Assembly: GCA_035279525.1 (NCBI GenBank) | Contig: DATEHQ010000119.1 | Location: forward strand, 1 to 28,622 | Source: DATEHQ01 sp035279525 | Lineage (GTDB): Bacteria > Chloroflexota > Dormibacteria > Dormibacterales > Dormibacteraceae | DNA length: 28,622 bases | Direction of reading: 5' to 3' | In this document: positions 1 to 7,224 of the stretch, piece by piece | How positions within the stretch are numbered: the stretch's first letter is position 1 | Layout of the letters: each line of letters opens with the position of its first letter | The notes under the pieces: generated by a model | Told to the model about the DNA's origin: nothing | Database searches by the model: none | Seen by the model: the letters and a program-made list of their open reading frames with translations, nothing else | Made by a program: the position numbers and the translations under genes

Positions 1-1218
1 GGTGGCCTCCTCTAGCGTGACTCGATAACCGAGCTGCTCCAAGCGGCGGAGGCTCCGGCGCGTCACCGCTTCTCGATTCCGACGCTCGAAATGGTCCGCC
101 CCCAGGTCCTGGAACACGGTGCCGTCCCTGAGCAGGTGGTAGACCGCGACCAACAACGAGTGGGCGACCGCGACTGCGGCCCGCTTCTTGCCCCGCCGGG
201 CGCCGATGCGGTGGTAGCGGGCGGTGAAAAAGTTGGGTTGGCGGCGATGGCTGACTGACCATGCGGCTTCGAGAAGAGCATTGCGGAGCCAGCGGTTGCC
301 GGCACCGACAGAGCTGTTTCGTCGCTTGCCCGCGGACTCGTTGTTGCCAGGGCAGATCCGGGCCCAGGAGGCGAAGTGAGCCGAGGTGGGGAACCGGCTC
401 ATGTCGGTGCCGACCTCAGCCAGGATTTGCTGGGCGGAGCGAGGCCCGATGCCGGGAATCTCATCCAGGCGGTCGAGGTGGACTTGAAAAGGGCGCATCC
501 GCTGGGCCACCTCCCCATCCAGGGATGCGATTTGCAGCTCGAGTGCTTCCAGCAGTTGGAACTGACTTCGCAACATGAAGCGCTGATGCGAACCGAAGGA
601 ACCGGTCAGCGCCCGTTCCAACTCGGGCATCTTGTTGCGGAGCGCGGTCTTGGCCAGGCCGGCCATGGCTTGGGGGTCGTCGACGCCGGCGGCGAGCGCA
701 CTGAGCATGGCTCGACCCGAGACCCCCATCACATCGCTGGTGACATCGCTGAGCTTGATGTTGGCGCCTTCCAAGAGCTTCTGGATGCGCTGCACGACAT
801 GAGCCCGCTGTTCGATGACGGTGCGTCGATAGCGCACCAGCTCGCGCAACTCCCGCTGCTCGCGGTTGGGAATGAAGCTGGCCTTCAATAGCCCGTGGCG
901 GAGCAGGTCGGCCAGCCACTCCGCATCCTTGACGTCGGTCTTGCGACCGGGCACCGCCTTGACGTGGCGAGCGTTGACGACCAAAAGCTCCATTCCCTGG
1001 TCTTCCAGCAGGTTGAACACCGGCTTCCAGTAGACCCCAGTCGATTCCATGGCCACGTGCGTGACAGCCTCGGCCTGGAGCCAAGCCCGCAACTCCAGCA
1101 GGTCGGCAGTCATGGTCCCGAAGGTCCGCGTTTGCTGACCACCTGGAGTCAGCACGCAGGCGACCACCGTTTTCTTGTGGACGTCCAGTCCACAGCACCG
1201 CTCGTAGATCGTTCGCAT
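1..1218 (-). CDS. IS110-family transposase (DEDD), 3' end outside window
   Basis: This is the recombinase of an IS110 element, which moves as a circular intermediate guided, in characterised members, by a bridge RNA. Starting at ATG 1218, 406 codons are open with no stop before the window edge; IS110 transposases are usually 340-420 aa, so only the last few residues are missing. The N-terminal RuvC-like domain starts GLDVHKK (Asp12), then MESTGVYW (Glu58), and RKTDVKDAEWLADLL (Asp95, Asp98), giving the DEDD set. The C-terminal Transposase_20 domain shows IPGIGPRSAQQILAEVG, followed by PGNNESAGKRR, which carries the serine expected of the second catalytic centre, and GNRWLRNALLEAAW. The start codon directly follows a hairpin that holds the ribosome site. 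Long open frames on the plus strand here are antisense shadows. Confidence 0.95.
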   Translation of the reverse strand, partial: MRTIYERCCGLDVHKKTVVACVLTPGGQQTRTFGTMTADLLELRAWLQAEAVTHVAMESTGVYWKPVFNLLEDQGMELLVVNARHVKAVPGRKTDVKDAEWLADLLRHGLLKASFIPNREQRELRELVRYRRTVIEQRAHVVQRIQKLLEGANIKLSDVTSDVMGVSGRAMLSALAAGVDDPQAMAGLAKTALRNKMPELERALTGSFGSHQRFMLRSQFQLLEALELQIASLDGEVAQRMRPFQVHLDRLDEIPGIGPRSAQQILAEVGTDMSRFPTSAHFASWARICPGNNESAGKRRNSSVGAGNRWLRNALLEAAWSVSHRRQPNFFTARYHRIGARRGKKRAAVAVAHSLLVAVYHLLRDGTVFQDLGADHFERRNREAVTRRSLRRLEQLGYRVTLEEAT

Positions 1219-1249
1219 CCAGCCGCCTCCACCTTGAGCTACCGGCTGG
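1219..1249 (-). promoter_or_regulatory. Hairpin masking the transposase ribosome-binding site
   Basis: On the minus strand CCAGCCG and CGGCTGG form a perfect 7-bp stem around a 17-base loop that contains the GGTGGAGG Shine-Dalgarno-like sequence. The ATG starts at the base right after the stem. This placement would restrain transposase translation, a common way for insertion sequences to keep activity low. The structure is seen directly; its effect is inferred. Confidence 0.5.
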
Positions 1250-1450
1250 ACGAGCGGCCCGCACCTGTCGAGAGTTTCCCTTGCGTGCTCCCGCTTAGCG
1301 GGGCGACATTCGTTGGTGCCACCGGGCCGCCAGCTCACGTTAACAAACGGGCTCCGCACACCAAAGAGCGTCGAGCCTTTCGCCAGCCGGCGCGTCTCAA
1401 TTTTCATCCTCGGTGGTGCCCCGGCAAAGCCCGGGGCATGTGGCGTTAAC
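1219..1450 (-). ncRNA. Candidate IS110 bridge RNA region
   Basis: In IS110-group elements a bridge RNA of about 150-200 nt is encoded in the non-coding end upstream of the transposase gene, and its loops pair with donor and target DNA. This element has a 230-base non-coding stretch in just that place. Read on the minus strand it contains a strong hairpin first (1437-1418, GCCCCGG stem of 7-8 bp with a 6-base loop), a short CGCC/GGCG hairpin (1392-1381), and a CCCGC/GCGGG hairpin (1302-1290). I cannot define the guide loops or exact RNA ends without the element's other end and its insertion site. Confidence 0.35.
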
Positions 1451-1458
1451 AGGCTGGA

Positions 1459-1487
1459 TTGGCAGCGGCCTCGATGGGATCTAAGTT
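1459..1487 (+). promoter_or_regulatory. Possible ssb promoter
   Basis: TTGGCA (1459-1464, five of six to the -35 consensus) lies 17 bases before TAAGTT (1482-1487, a weak -10). Transcription would begin near 1494, just before the strong ribosome site of ssb. If correct, the insertion sequence lies immediately upstream of the ssb promoter without breaking it. Confidence 0.3.
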
Positions 1488-1513
1488 GGAGCCAATCTCG
1501 TGGAGGTGATGCG

Positions 1514-1861
1514 ATGGTCAATCGAGTGATCCTGGTCGGCAACCTGGCGGCGGACCCCGAGGTCAGGGCGACGCCCAAAGGCACGTACGTCGCCAACATG
1601 CGGCTGGCGACCCACAGCTATGTCGGCAAGGACGACGAAGGCAACCGCAAGGAGCAGACCGAGTTCCACCACCTGGTGGCGTTCGGCAAGATGGCGGAGT
1701 TCGCCGGCCAGTACCTGCACAAGGGCCGGCTGGTCAGCGCGCAGGGCAGGCTGCAGACGCGATCGTGGGAGGACACGGCAGGCCAGAAGCGCTACCGGAC
1801 GGAGGTGCTGGTCGAGGAGCTCCAGCCGCTTGGGCCGAAGCCTCAGGAGGCGGCCGCCTAG
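1514..1861 (+). CDS. ssb: Single-stranded DNA-binding protein, short form without acidic tail
   Basis: This 115-residue protein is a single OB-fold that coats single-stranded DNA in replication, recombination and repair. It opens MVNRVILVGNLAADPEVR and continues with YVANMRLATHS, FHHLVAFGKMAEFAGQYL and KGRLVSAQGRLQTRSW, all classic SSB signatures. The ATG at 1514 is chosen because a full GGAGGTGA ribosome site ends five bases before it and the SSB fold starts there, although the frame stays open upstream. The protein stops right after the OB-fold (ending PKPQEAAA) and has no acidic DDDIPF-type C-terminus, the tail that recruits partner proteins in main replicative SSBs. It may therefore be an accessory SSB, or this lineage may lack the tail. 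Another SSB could lie elsewhere in the genome. Confidence 0.95.
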   Translation: MVNRVILVGNLAADPEVRATPKGTYVANMRLATHSYVGKDDEGNRKEQTEFHHLVAFGKMAEFAGQYLHKGRLVSAQGRLQTRSWEDTAGQKRYRTEVLVEELQPLGPKPQEAAA

Positions 1862-1906
1862 ACGGCGCGCCTCAGATCGGGGTCCCGGGCAGTAATCTTG
1901 TAATCG

Positions 1907-2413
1907 ATGGCCGAGGATGCACAGGCCTGGTTCGGGGCCCGGATCCCGGCGAGCTGGTTCGACGGGCCGCCGGAGGTCAGCGCCGACGGCGAGGAGATCC
2001 TCGTCCTCGGCACGCTGCCTGAGGTCGAGCTCGCCGCCGGCACGGCCGAAGGCGGGCGAGCCGCCGCGCGCCTCGCCCGGATCGACCGGTTCCGCGAGGA
2101 GACGCGCGAGGACAGGGTCCGGATCGCACGGGACGCGGAGCGCCACTTCCGTCGCAAGGTGGCGTGGGGAGCGCGCTGCGGCGATCAAACGCGCGTCTTC
2201 ACCACGCTCAGCGTGCCCGTGATGACCAGGCTCAAGATGCCGGAGCGCTCGATCCTGGACACCCTGGTCGCCGGTGGGGTGGCTCGCAGCCGGAGCGACG
2301 CCCTGGCGTGGTGCGTACGCCTGGTCGGCATGCACCAGGCCGAGTGGATCAAAGGCCTGCGAGATGCCCTCGTCAAGGTCGACGAAGTCCGCAGTAAAGG
2401 CCCTCTGAACTAG
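1907..2413 (+). CDS. Conserved hypothetical protein next to ssb
   Basis: A 168-residue soluble protein with no domain I can name. It opens MAEDAQAWFGARIPASWFDG, then has a stretch ILVLGTLPEVELAAG and a central charged helical segment rich in Arg and Glu (about residues 50-80). The C-terminal half (about 100-160) contains SVPVMTRLKMPERSILDTL followed by GVARSRSDALAWCVRLVG, which resembles a small ribbon- or helix-type fold ending in a helix that could bind DNA or a partner; this is only a visual impression. No signal peptide or membrane segment is visible. It follows ssb by 45 bases in the same direction and could share its transcript. The ATG at 1907 lacks a clear ribosome site; TAATCT at 1893-1898 could be a -10 for a leaderless message. 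Confidence 0.75.
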   Translation: MAEDAQAWFGARIPASWFDGPPEVSADGEEILVLGTLPEVELAAGTAEGGRAAARLARIDRFREETREDRVRIARDAERHFRRKVAWGARCGDQTRVFTTLSVPVMTRLKMPERSILDTLVAGGVARSRSDALAWCVRLVGMHQAEWIKGLRDALVKVDEVRSKGPLN

Positions 2414-2431
2414 TTAACCCCGCTGTACCGT

Positions 2432-3940
2432 ATGGGGACTTTGATCGCCGAATGCGGACGCCGGCGCGTGGTCATCATGGGCGCCGGACCCGCCGGCCTG
2501 ACCGCGGCGTACGAATTGATGAAGCACGGGGTCGATGTCACGGTGGTGGAGAAAGACCCGAGACAGGTGGGCGGGCTCGCGCGCACGGCCGAGTACAAGG
2601 GCTACAGGTTCGACATCGGTGGGCATCGCTTCTTCTCCAAGAACCAGGAGGTGGAGGACCTGTGGACCGAGATCCTGGGCCCGGAGATGCTGACCCGCGA
2701 CCGGCTCTCGCGCATCTTCTACCGCGGCCGGTTCTTCGCGTACCCGATCAAGGCGGCCAACGCGCTGTGGAACCTGGGGCCGGTCGAAGCCGTCAGGTGC
2801 CTCGCCAGCTACGCGCGAGCCAGGCTGCAGCCGGTGAAGCACCCGACAAGCCTCGAGGACTGGGTCCGCAATCAGTTCGGCTGGCGCCTCTACAGCATCT
2901 TCTTCAAGACGTACACAGAAAAGGTATGGGGGATCAGCACCAAGGAGCTCTCCGCCGATTGGGCCGCGCAGCGGATCAAGAGCCTTGACCTGTGGGTCGT
3001 CATCCGCAGCGCGCTCCTGCCCAGGCGGCGCACCGCCAAGCGCGGCGAGGTCGTCACGACGCTGATCGACAAGTTCCGCTATCCGCGTCTTGGCCCGGGC
3101 CAGATGTGGGAGCGCGTGGCCGACATCAGCCGCGAAAAGGGACACCCTGTCCTGCTGGGCCGAACGGTCGAGGGCATCAATCACGAGAAGGGCCTGGTCA
3201 CGTCGGTTGTGACGCGAACGTCGGACGGCCGCAAGGAAGAGCACATCGGGACCGACTTCATCTCGAGCATCCCGATCCGCGAGCTCGTCGCACGGCTCGA
3301 ACCGCCGGCGCCGGTGGAGGTCCAGGCGGCCGCCAGGAGCCTGGGTTACCGCGACTTCATCAGCATCGCGCTGATGATCGACCGCCGCGACCTGTTCCCC
3401 GACAACTGGATCTACATCCACGACCCGGCCGTGCGCGTGGGCAGGATGCAGAACTTCAAGAACTGGAGTCCGTCGATGGTTCCGGACGAGTCCAAGACTT
3501 GCCTCGGCCTCGAGTATTTCTGCTTCGAGGGCGATGGGCTGTGGACGATGGTCGACGCCGCGCTGATCGAGCTGGCCAAGCAAGAGGTCGAGAAGCTCGG
3601 GATCTGTGCGGCCGCCGAGGTCTTCGACGGGGTGGTGGTGCGGCAGCAGAAGGCCTACCCGGTCTACGACGACGCGTACCAGGCGAAGGTGGATGTCGTC
3701 CGCGGCTACCTGAGCGAGCACCTGCCCAACCTTCACCTGGCCGGCCGCAACGGCATGCACAAGTACAACAACCAGGACCACTCGATGATGACCGCGCTCC
3801 TGGTCGCGCGCGGAATCGCGACAGGGTCAAGGCTCGATCCCTGGAAGGTCAACGCCGACGCCGTCTACCACGAGGACATCCGCGCCGGAGAACGCGACAC
3901 AACGGGACGCCAGGTCCCCGAGAGAATCGCCGCCGGCTGA
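2432..3940 (+). CDS. FAD-dependent oxidoreductase, UDP-galactopyranose mutase/HemY-like
   Basis: A 502-residue flavoprotein of the amine-oxidase/protoporphyrinogen-oxidase/UDP-galactopyranose-mutase superfamily. The dinucleotide-binding fold is at the N-terminus: VVIMGAGPAGLTAAYELMKHG, with the acidic VVEKD end of the second strand. It is followed by the GGLARTAEYKGYRFDIGGHR motif typical of this group. The C-terminal FAD-binding block is LHLAGRNGMHKYNNQDHSMM (about residues 432-451). Substrates vary widely in this group (nucleotide sugars, carotenoids, porphyrins), so the specific reaction cannot be read from sequence. Close relatives often sit near cell-surface polysaccharide genes, but here the only envelope-related neighbour is uppP on the other strand. 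The first ATG at 2432 is used; the ribosome site is weak. A long antisense frame covers the gene and is treated as a shadow. Confidence 0.85.
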   Translation: MGTLIAECGRRRVVIMGAGPAGLTAAYELMKHGVDVTVVEKDPRQVGGLARTAEYKGYRFDIGGHRFFSKNQEVEDLWTEILGPEMLTRDRLSRIFYRGRFFAYPIKAANALWNLGPVEAVRCLASYARARLQPVKHPTSLEDWVRNQFGWRLYSIFFKTYTEKVWGISTKELSADWAAQRIKSLDLWVVIRSALLPRRRTAKRGEVVTTLIDKFRYPRLGPGQMWERVADISREKGHPVLLGRTVEGINHEKGLVTSVVTRTSDGRKEEHIGTDFISSIPIRELVARLEPPAPVEVQAAARSLGYRDFISIALMIDRRDLFPDNWIYIHDPAVRVGRMQNFKNWSPSMVPDESKTCLGLEYFCFEGDGLWTMVDAALIELAKQEVEKLGICAAAEVFDGVVVRQQKAYPVYDDAYQAKVDVVRGYLSEHLPNLHLAGRNGMHKYNNQDHSMMTALLVARGIATGSRLDPWKVNADAVYHEDIRAGERDTTGRQVPERIAAG

Positions 3941-3968
3941 GCGTCAGGGCGGCTGCGGGCCGGATTAA

Positions 3969-3985
3969 GGGGGTCTCCGACCCCC
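3969..3985. terminator. Bidirectional hairpin between convergent genes
   Basis: GGGGGTC, a TCC loop and GACCCCC form a perfect 7-bp hairpin in the 55 bases between the converging flavoprotein and small membrane genes. No T-run follows on either strand, so it may slow or end transcription only with help from Rho or similar factors. Confidence 0.5.
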
Positions 3986-3995
3986 CGCGATCTGG

Positions 3996-4202
3996 CTAGA
4001 CGGTCCTCGGCCGAGTGAAGTTGAAGGCGACCAGGCTCGCCACCGCCAGCACGCCGAAGAGGATCGCGTGCTTGAAATGCGGACCGGCCGCCCCGGACGA
4101 CGTGAAGGTGGGAAGAATGCCGCCGATCACGTAGAGGACGGCGATCACGACGCACAGCAGGGCCAGGACGAGAAACCCATAAGCGACCGGTGTTGATTTC
4201 AC
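3996..4202 (-). CDS. Small two-helix membrane protein downstream of uppP
   Basis: A 68-residue hydrophobic protein with two predicted membrane segments (about residues 9-29, FLVLALLCVVIAVLYVIGGI, and 45-61, ILFGVLAVASLVAF) and a short basic C-terminus ending TRPRTV. The GTG start at 4202 overlaps the uppP stop codon as GTGA, so it is very probably co-translated with uppP. I recognise no family; small helix-pair proteins of this kind are common in actinobacterial and chloroflexal genomes. The pairing with uppP suggests a role at the membrane, but nothing in the sequence defines it. Confidence 0.7.
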   Translation of the reverse strand: MKSTPVAYGFLVLALLCVVIAVLYVIGGILPTFTSSGAAGPHFKHAILFGVLAVASLVAFNFTRPRTV

Positions 4203-5077
4203 AGGTTCAAGGCTAACAAAGCCAGGCTGACGAGGCCGGCCGCGATGCAGTACCAGCCGTAGGGGTCGAGCCGGCCGGACCGGAAATAACGAAGCAGGAA
4301 GCGGGCGCTGGCATATGCGGCGATGCCCGCCAGCACGGCGGCCGCCACGTACTCGCCCACCGGCACGCCGCCGGAAAAGAGCTGCGGCACCTCGACGACC
4401 CCCGCGCCCAGGATCACCGGAGTCGCGAGGAGGAACGAGAAGCGCGCCGCCTCCTCGTGCCTCAGGCCGGCCACGAGTCCGCTGCCGATCGTCACGCCAG
4501 AGCGGGACAGGCCGGGCAGGAAAGCAAGGGCCTGGCAGGCCCCCACGATGGCCGCCGCGCGAAAGCTGATGCGCTCCGCGCCGGCGAAATGTTCCTCGCG
4601 CTCAACGCCGGCCGAGACGCCCGCCGCGACACGGCGCTCGGCACGCCTGCGGACCAGCTCGAAGCCAAGCATCAAAAAGCCGTTGACGATCAGGAAGACG
4701 GCGGCCTCGTACGGGCTCGCGAAGAGTGTCTTGATCCGGTTCTCCAGGAAGACACCGAGGATCGCGGCCGGGATCGTACCGACCAGCAGCAACATCGCGA
4801 GGCGCTCGGAATCCGAGCGGATCTGGCCGCGCAGCGCCGCTGTGAAGAACCCGCGGATGATCGAGACCCACTGGTCGCGATAGAGGATGAGCAGCGCGGT
4901 AGCGGTACCGAGATGAAGCAGCACCAGAAATGGCACGAACGACGGATCGGACTGCTTGAACTTCCAGTGCAGCAGGCTCGGGACGATGACCGCATGACCG
5001 AGCGACGAGACGGGGAACAGCTCGCTGGCACCCTGCAGCAGGCCCATGAACAATGCCTGGAGCGGAGTCACCCGCAT
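4199..5077 (-). CDS. uppP: Undecaprenyl-diphosphatase (BacA/UppP)
   Basis: An integral membrane phosphatase that dephosphorylates undecaprenyl diphosphate, recycling the lipid carrier of peptidoglycan and other surface polymers and giving bacitracin resistance when abundant. The 292 residues show both hallmark motifs: QGASE followed by FPVSSLGH (Gln15, Glu19, Ser24, Ser25, His28), and PGLSRSGVT in the second half. Around eight hydrophobic segments are visible, matching the usual 260-290 aa. A charged insertion, rich in Arg and Glu (about residues 142-170), separates the two inverted halves and is longer than in the E. coli protein. The ATG at 5077 lies at the first base of the -10 box of the divergent gene, so the two genes share a very compact control region. 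Confidence 0.95.
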   Translation of the reverse strand: MRVTPLQALFMGLLQGASELFPVSSLGHAVIVPSLLHWKFKQSDPSFVPFLVLLHLGTATALLILYRDQWVSIIRGFFTAALRGQIRSDSERLAMLLLVGTIPAAILGVFLENRIKTLFASPYEAAVFLIVNGFLMLGFELVRRRAERRVAAGVSAGVEREEHFAGAERISFRAAAIVGACQALAFLPGLSRSGVTIGSGLVAGLRHEEAARFSFLLATPVILGAGVVEVPQLFSGGVPVGEYVAAAVLAGIAAYASARFLLRYFRSGRLDPYGWYCIAAGLVSLALLALNL

Positions 5078-5082
5078 ATATT
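5077..5082 (+). promoter_or_regulatory. -10 box for leaderless luciferase-like gene
   Basis: TATATT ends nine bases before the GTG at 5092, placing the transcription start at or next to the start codon. It overlaps the first base of the divergent uppP gene. No convincing -35 is visible. The position rules out the ATG at 5053, which lies upstream of the box, as the start of the plus-strand gene. Confidence 0.5.
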
Positions 5083-5091
5083 GCTGAAGCA

Positions 5092-6039
5092 GTGGCTCGG
5101 CTTGCCGCGTTCAGCCCCGCCGTGAAGACGCTCGATGAGTCGGTGGAGAGGGCCAGGACCGCCGAGAAACTGGGCTATGAGTCGGTGTGGATCACTCAGC
5201 TGCCCGATGCGCGCGACGGCGCGCTGGTGCTCGCGGCGTACGCCCAGGCCACGCAGAAGGTGGGCCTCGGCGTGGGCGTGCTTCCGATCTACACGCGACA
5301 TCCCACCGCGATGGCGCAGATGGCGGCGACCCTCGACGAGCTGTCGGGCGGCCGGGTCATCCTGGGGCTGGGCGTGGCGCACCAGGTCACCGTTGAATCG
5401 ATGTGGGGCCTGCGGCTCGAGAAGCCTGTCACTGCGATGCGTGAGTACGCGACCATCGTCAGGACCAGCCTCCGCGATGGTGCCTGCGCTTTCGACGGTG
5501 CGTATTTCACGGCGCGCTGGTCCTATTCGGCGCCGCGCAGGCCGGACCTTCCGATCATGATCTCGGCCCTCAGCCGCCACATGCTGGAGCTCTCGGGTGA
5601 GCTGGGCGACGGCGTCGTGCTTGGAAACTGCACCCCTGGATACATACGCGATCACGTGATGCCGGCAGTGCGGGCGGGTCGCGAGAAGGCAGGCAAATCA
5701 ATGGCCGGTTTCGAGGTCGTGGCCATCGTTCCAGCGAGCCTCACCACCGACCGCGCCGGCGCCCAGGAAGTGTTCCGCCGGACAGTGTCGAGGTACTCCA
5801 ACCTTCCCTTCTACAGGAAGGTGATGGACGCGGCGGGCTTCAAAGAGGATCTCGACGCCGGCGTGATCAGCGAGCAGATGATGGACGAGCTGGGCGGGCT
5901 GGGCGACTCGGCGCAGGTGGCCGGTGCCGTTCGCCGCTACCTCGATGCGGGCGTGACACTGCCGGGAATCATGCCGTTCGGCGGCCATGCAGGCGCCGCC
6001 GGGTTCGAGGCGACGCTGGAGGCGGCTCTCAGCGCCTGA
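5092..6039 (+). CDS. Luciferase-like F420-dependent oxidoreductase
   Basis: A 315-residue TIM-barrel protein of the luciferase-like monooxygenase (LLM) family, in which many actinobacterial and chloroflexal members use coenzyme F420 rather than FMN. Visible signatures are RARTAEKLGYESVWITQ near the N-terminus, VGLGVGVLPIYTRHP and MAQMAATLDELSGGRVILG (the substrate/cofactor face of the barrel), then PDLPIMISALSRHMLELSGE and LGDGVVLGN. The C-terminus ends in a helical region with GDSAQVAGAVRRYLDAGVT. GTG 5092 is preferred to the upstream ATG at 5053 because the barrel's first strand (RLAAFSP) follows it and a -10 box lies just before it. The substrate is unknown. The 3' end overlaps the convergent gene by 11 bases. 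Confidence 0.85.
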   Translation: MARLAAFSPAVKTLDESVERARTAEKLGYESVWITQLPDARDGALVLAAYAQATQKVGLGVGVLPIYTRHPTAMAQMAATLDELSGGRVILGLGVAHQVTVESMWGLRLEKPVTAMREYATIVRTSLRDGACAFDGAYFTARWSYSAPRRPDLPIMISALSRHMLELSGELGDGVVLGNCTPGYIRDHVMPAVRAGREKAGKSMAGFEVVAIVPASLTTDRAGAQEVFRRTVSRYSNLPFYRKVMDAAGFKEDLDAGVISEQMMDELGGLGDSAQVAGAVRRYLDAGVTLPGIMPFGGHAGAAGFEATLEAALSA

Positions 6040-6334
6040 GCTCGGCGATCTCCTCGTCGATCAACGTACGCGCCACGTCGAAGTCCCGCCGCACTGCCGC
6101 GTCCTCGGCCCTCTCGAGCCTCGCCGCGGCGTCCTCCCAGCGAACCGCGTCGCACTCGTGCAGGGCGGCCCTGACCTGGCCGATGGTCTGGGTCGCGAAC
6201 AGAAGGCCGCCGCCGGGGTTGTCGAGGATCGATCGCGCGATCTCGAGCTGTCCGCGAGCCCACGCGACGATCTCATCGCCAGGGTGTGTGTCGATCTCTT
6301 TCGGCCGCAGCACCTCGACCGGTTCGCTGGTCAT
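6029..6334 (-). CDS. Hypothetical helical protein, last gene of aldolase cluster
   Basis: A 101-residue soluble protein, mostly helical by appearance, with several Arg- and Glu-rich stretches (for example ARLERAEDAAVRR) and no membrane segment or signal peptide. Its ATG at 6334 lies six bases after the stop of the GNAT gene, so it is the last member of a minus-strand run of six closely spaced genes. The 3' end overlaps the convergent LLM gene. I do not recognise the family; the segment DEIVAWARGQLEIARSIL could form a helical bundle. Confidence 0.65.
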   Translation of the reverse strand: MTSEPVEVLRPKEIDTHPGDEIVAWARGQLEIARSILDNPGGGLLFATQTIGQVRAALHECDAVRWEDAAARLERAEDAAVRRDFDVARTLIDEEIAELRR

Positions 6335-6340
6335 CGACGC

Positions 6341-6823
6341 CTATTGTCGGGCAACCGCGTGGAGCGACTCACCCGTGAGCCTGTACACGGTCCACTCTGA
6401 ATTGGGCCTGGCACCGAGTCGCTCGTAGAAGCCGATGGCGTCTCGGTTCCAGTCCAGCACCGCCCATTCGAGGCGACCACATCGGCGCTCGACGGCGAGC
6501 TGGGCCAGCCTCTGAAGCAACGCTCGGCCGACGCCGCCCCCGCGCATCTCGGGCACGACGAACAGGTCCTCGAGATAGATGCCCGGCAGGCCGAGGAACG
6601 TCGAGAAGTTGTGGAAGAAGAGAGCGAACCCGACCGCCTTCCCCTCCATCTCGGCGAGCAGTGTCTCGGCGTACGGCCGCGGGCCGAAGAGGCCTGTCGC
6701 CAGCCTTTCCTCGGTCGTCTCGACTTCGTCCTCCAGTTTCTCGTAGCGGGCAAGGCCGCGGATCAGCTGCGCGATCACCGAGACGTCGGCCGGCTCCGCG
6801 AAACGAATCTTCACGCCACTCAT
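6341..6823 (-). CDS. GNAT N-acetyltransferase, SSAT-like
   Basis: A 160-residue acetyl-CoA-dependent N-acetyltransferase. The order of elements is standard: IRFAEPADVSVIAQLIRGLA at the N-terminus, the acidic EKLEDEVETTEERL helix, FFHNFSTFLGLPGIYLEDLF strand pair, then motif A, VVPEMRGGGVGRALLQRLA, which binds the pyrophosphate of CoA, and VLDWNRDAIGFYERLGA (motif B). The YLEDLFV...R-x-x-G-x-G layout with the WNRDAIGFY segment is typical of diamine (spermidine/spermine-type) acetyltransferases, but the substrate is uncertain. The ATG at 6823 overlaps the stop of the DUF3052 gene as ATGA. Confidence 0.9.
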   Translation of the reverse strand: MSGVKIRFAEPADVSVIAQLIRGLARYEKLEDEVETTEERLATGLFGPRPYAETLLAEMEGKAVGFALFFHNFSTFLGLPGIYLEDLFVVPEMRGGGVGRALLQRLAQLAVERRCGRLEWAVLDWNRDAIGFYERLGARPNSEWTVYRLTGESLHAVARQ

Positions 6824-7224
6824 CGGGGACGGTCCTTGAGCCGGAACACAAAGCGCATCGCACCCTGAGTGTGTGAAAAGCTGGCGATCTTGTTGTCGAC
6901 CAGGCCCGCGGCGAGGCCCGCTTCGATCAGGCGAGTGTCACTGATAGGAGTTCCCGGCCCCTTCGGCCTCACGACCCAGATCGCGCCATTGGGCTCGATC
7001 CAGCTCTTGAGCTCGTGCAGGCGCCCAAGATCCGCGGGCTGCTTCACTCCGTAGAAGACGAGGTCGAACCGAGCCCTTGATTTGCCTCGAGTGATGTCAG
7101 ATGTGCGGCGGCGCAGCTCCTCGACGAACCACGGCTCGTCGAGGTCGATCAGCGCCACCTTCGACGCTGGCTTGACCCCGAGCTTGTCGAGCAGCGGACG
7201 GTTGGACTTGAGGTCTGGGCTCAA
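6820..7224 (-). CDS. DUF3052-like protein
   Basis: A 134-residue soluble protein with a small alpha/beta fold. The pattern DKLGVKPASKVALID, then FDLVFYGV and ELKSWIEPNGAIWVVRPKG, followed by EAGLAAGLVDNKIASFS and a C-terminal MRFVFRLKDR, matches the DUF3052 family, whose fold resembles a methyltransferase without its cofactor motif. No function is established. The start codon is TTG at 7224, overlapping the stop of the upstream membrane gene as TTGA; its own stop overlaps the next gene as ATGA, so this gene is translationally linked on both sides. Confidence 0.8.
   Translation of the reverse strand: MSPDLKSNRPLLDKLGVKPASKVALIDLDEPWFVEELRRRTSDITRGKSRARFDLVFYGVKQPADLGRLHELKSWIEPNGAIWVVRPKGPGTPISDTRLIEAGLAAGLVDNKIASFSHTQGAMRFVFRLKDRPR

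Larger units (their letters stand above)
1..1450 (-). mobile_element. IS110-family insertion sequence, runs off left edge
   Basis: The element consists of the transposase gene (1218 leftwards) and about 230 bases of structured non-coding DNA upstream of it, up to roughly 1450. IS110 elements lack terminal inverted repeats and usually make no long target duplication, so neither end can be fixed by eye. The right-hand limit is placed before the ssb promoter region, near the second of two CGTTAACA octamers (1338-1345 and 1444-1451). The transposase frame is intact over everything visible, so the copy may be active. The other end lies outside the window. Confidence 0.7.

Noticed and set aside
461..1264. 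A 267-codon minus-strand frame
   Set aside because: A second frame over the IS110 transposase; the true frame is the one starting at 1218.
1313..1513. N-terminal extension of ssb
   Set aside because: Open in frame but rich in unrelated sequence; the ribosome site and SSB fold both point to ATG 1514.
2414..3781. A 455-codon antisense frame inside the flavoprotein gene
   Set aside because: Shadow of a gene with clear FAD motifs on the plus strand.
5053..5091. ATG 5053 as start of the luciferase-like gene
   Set aside because: It lies upstream of a TATATT -10 box and inside the uppP gene; GTG 5092 is the better start.
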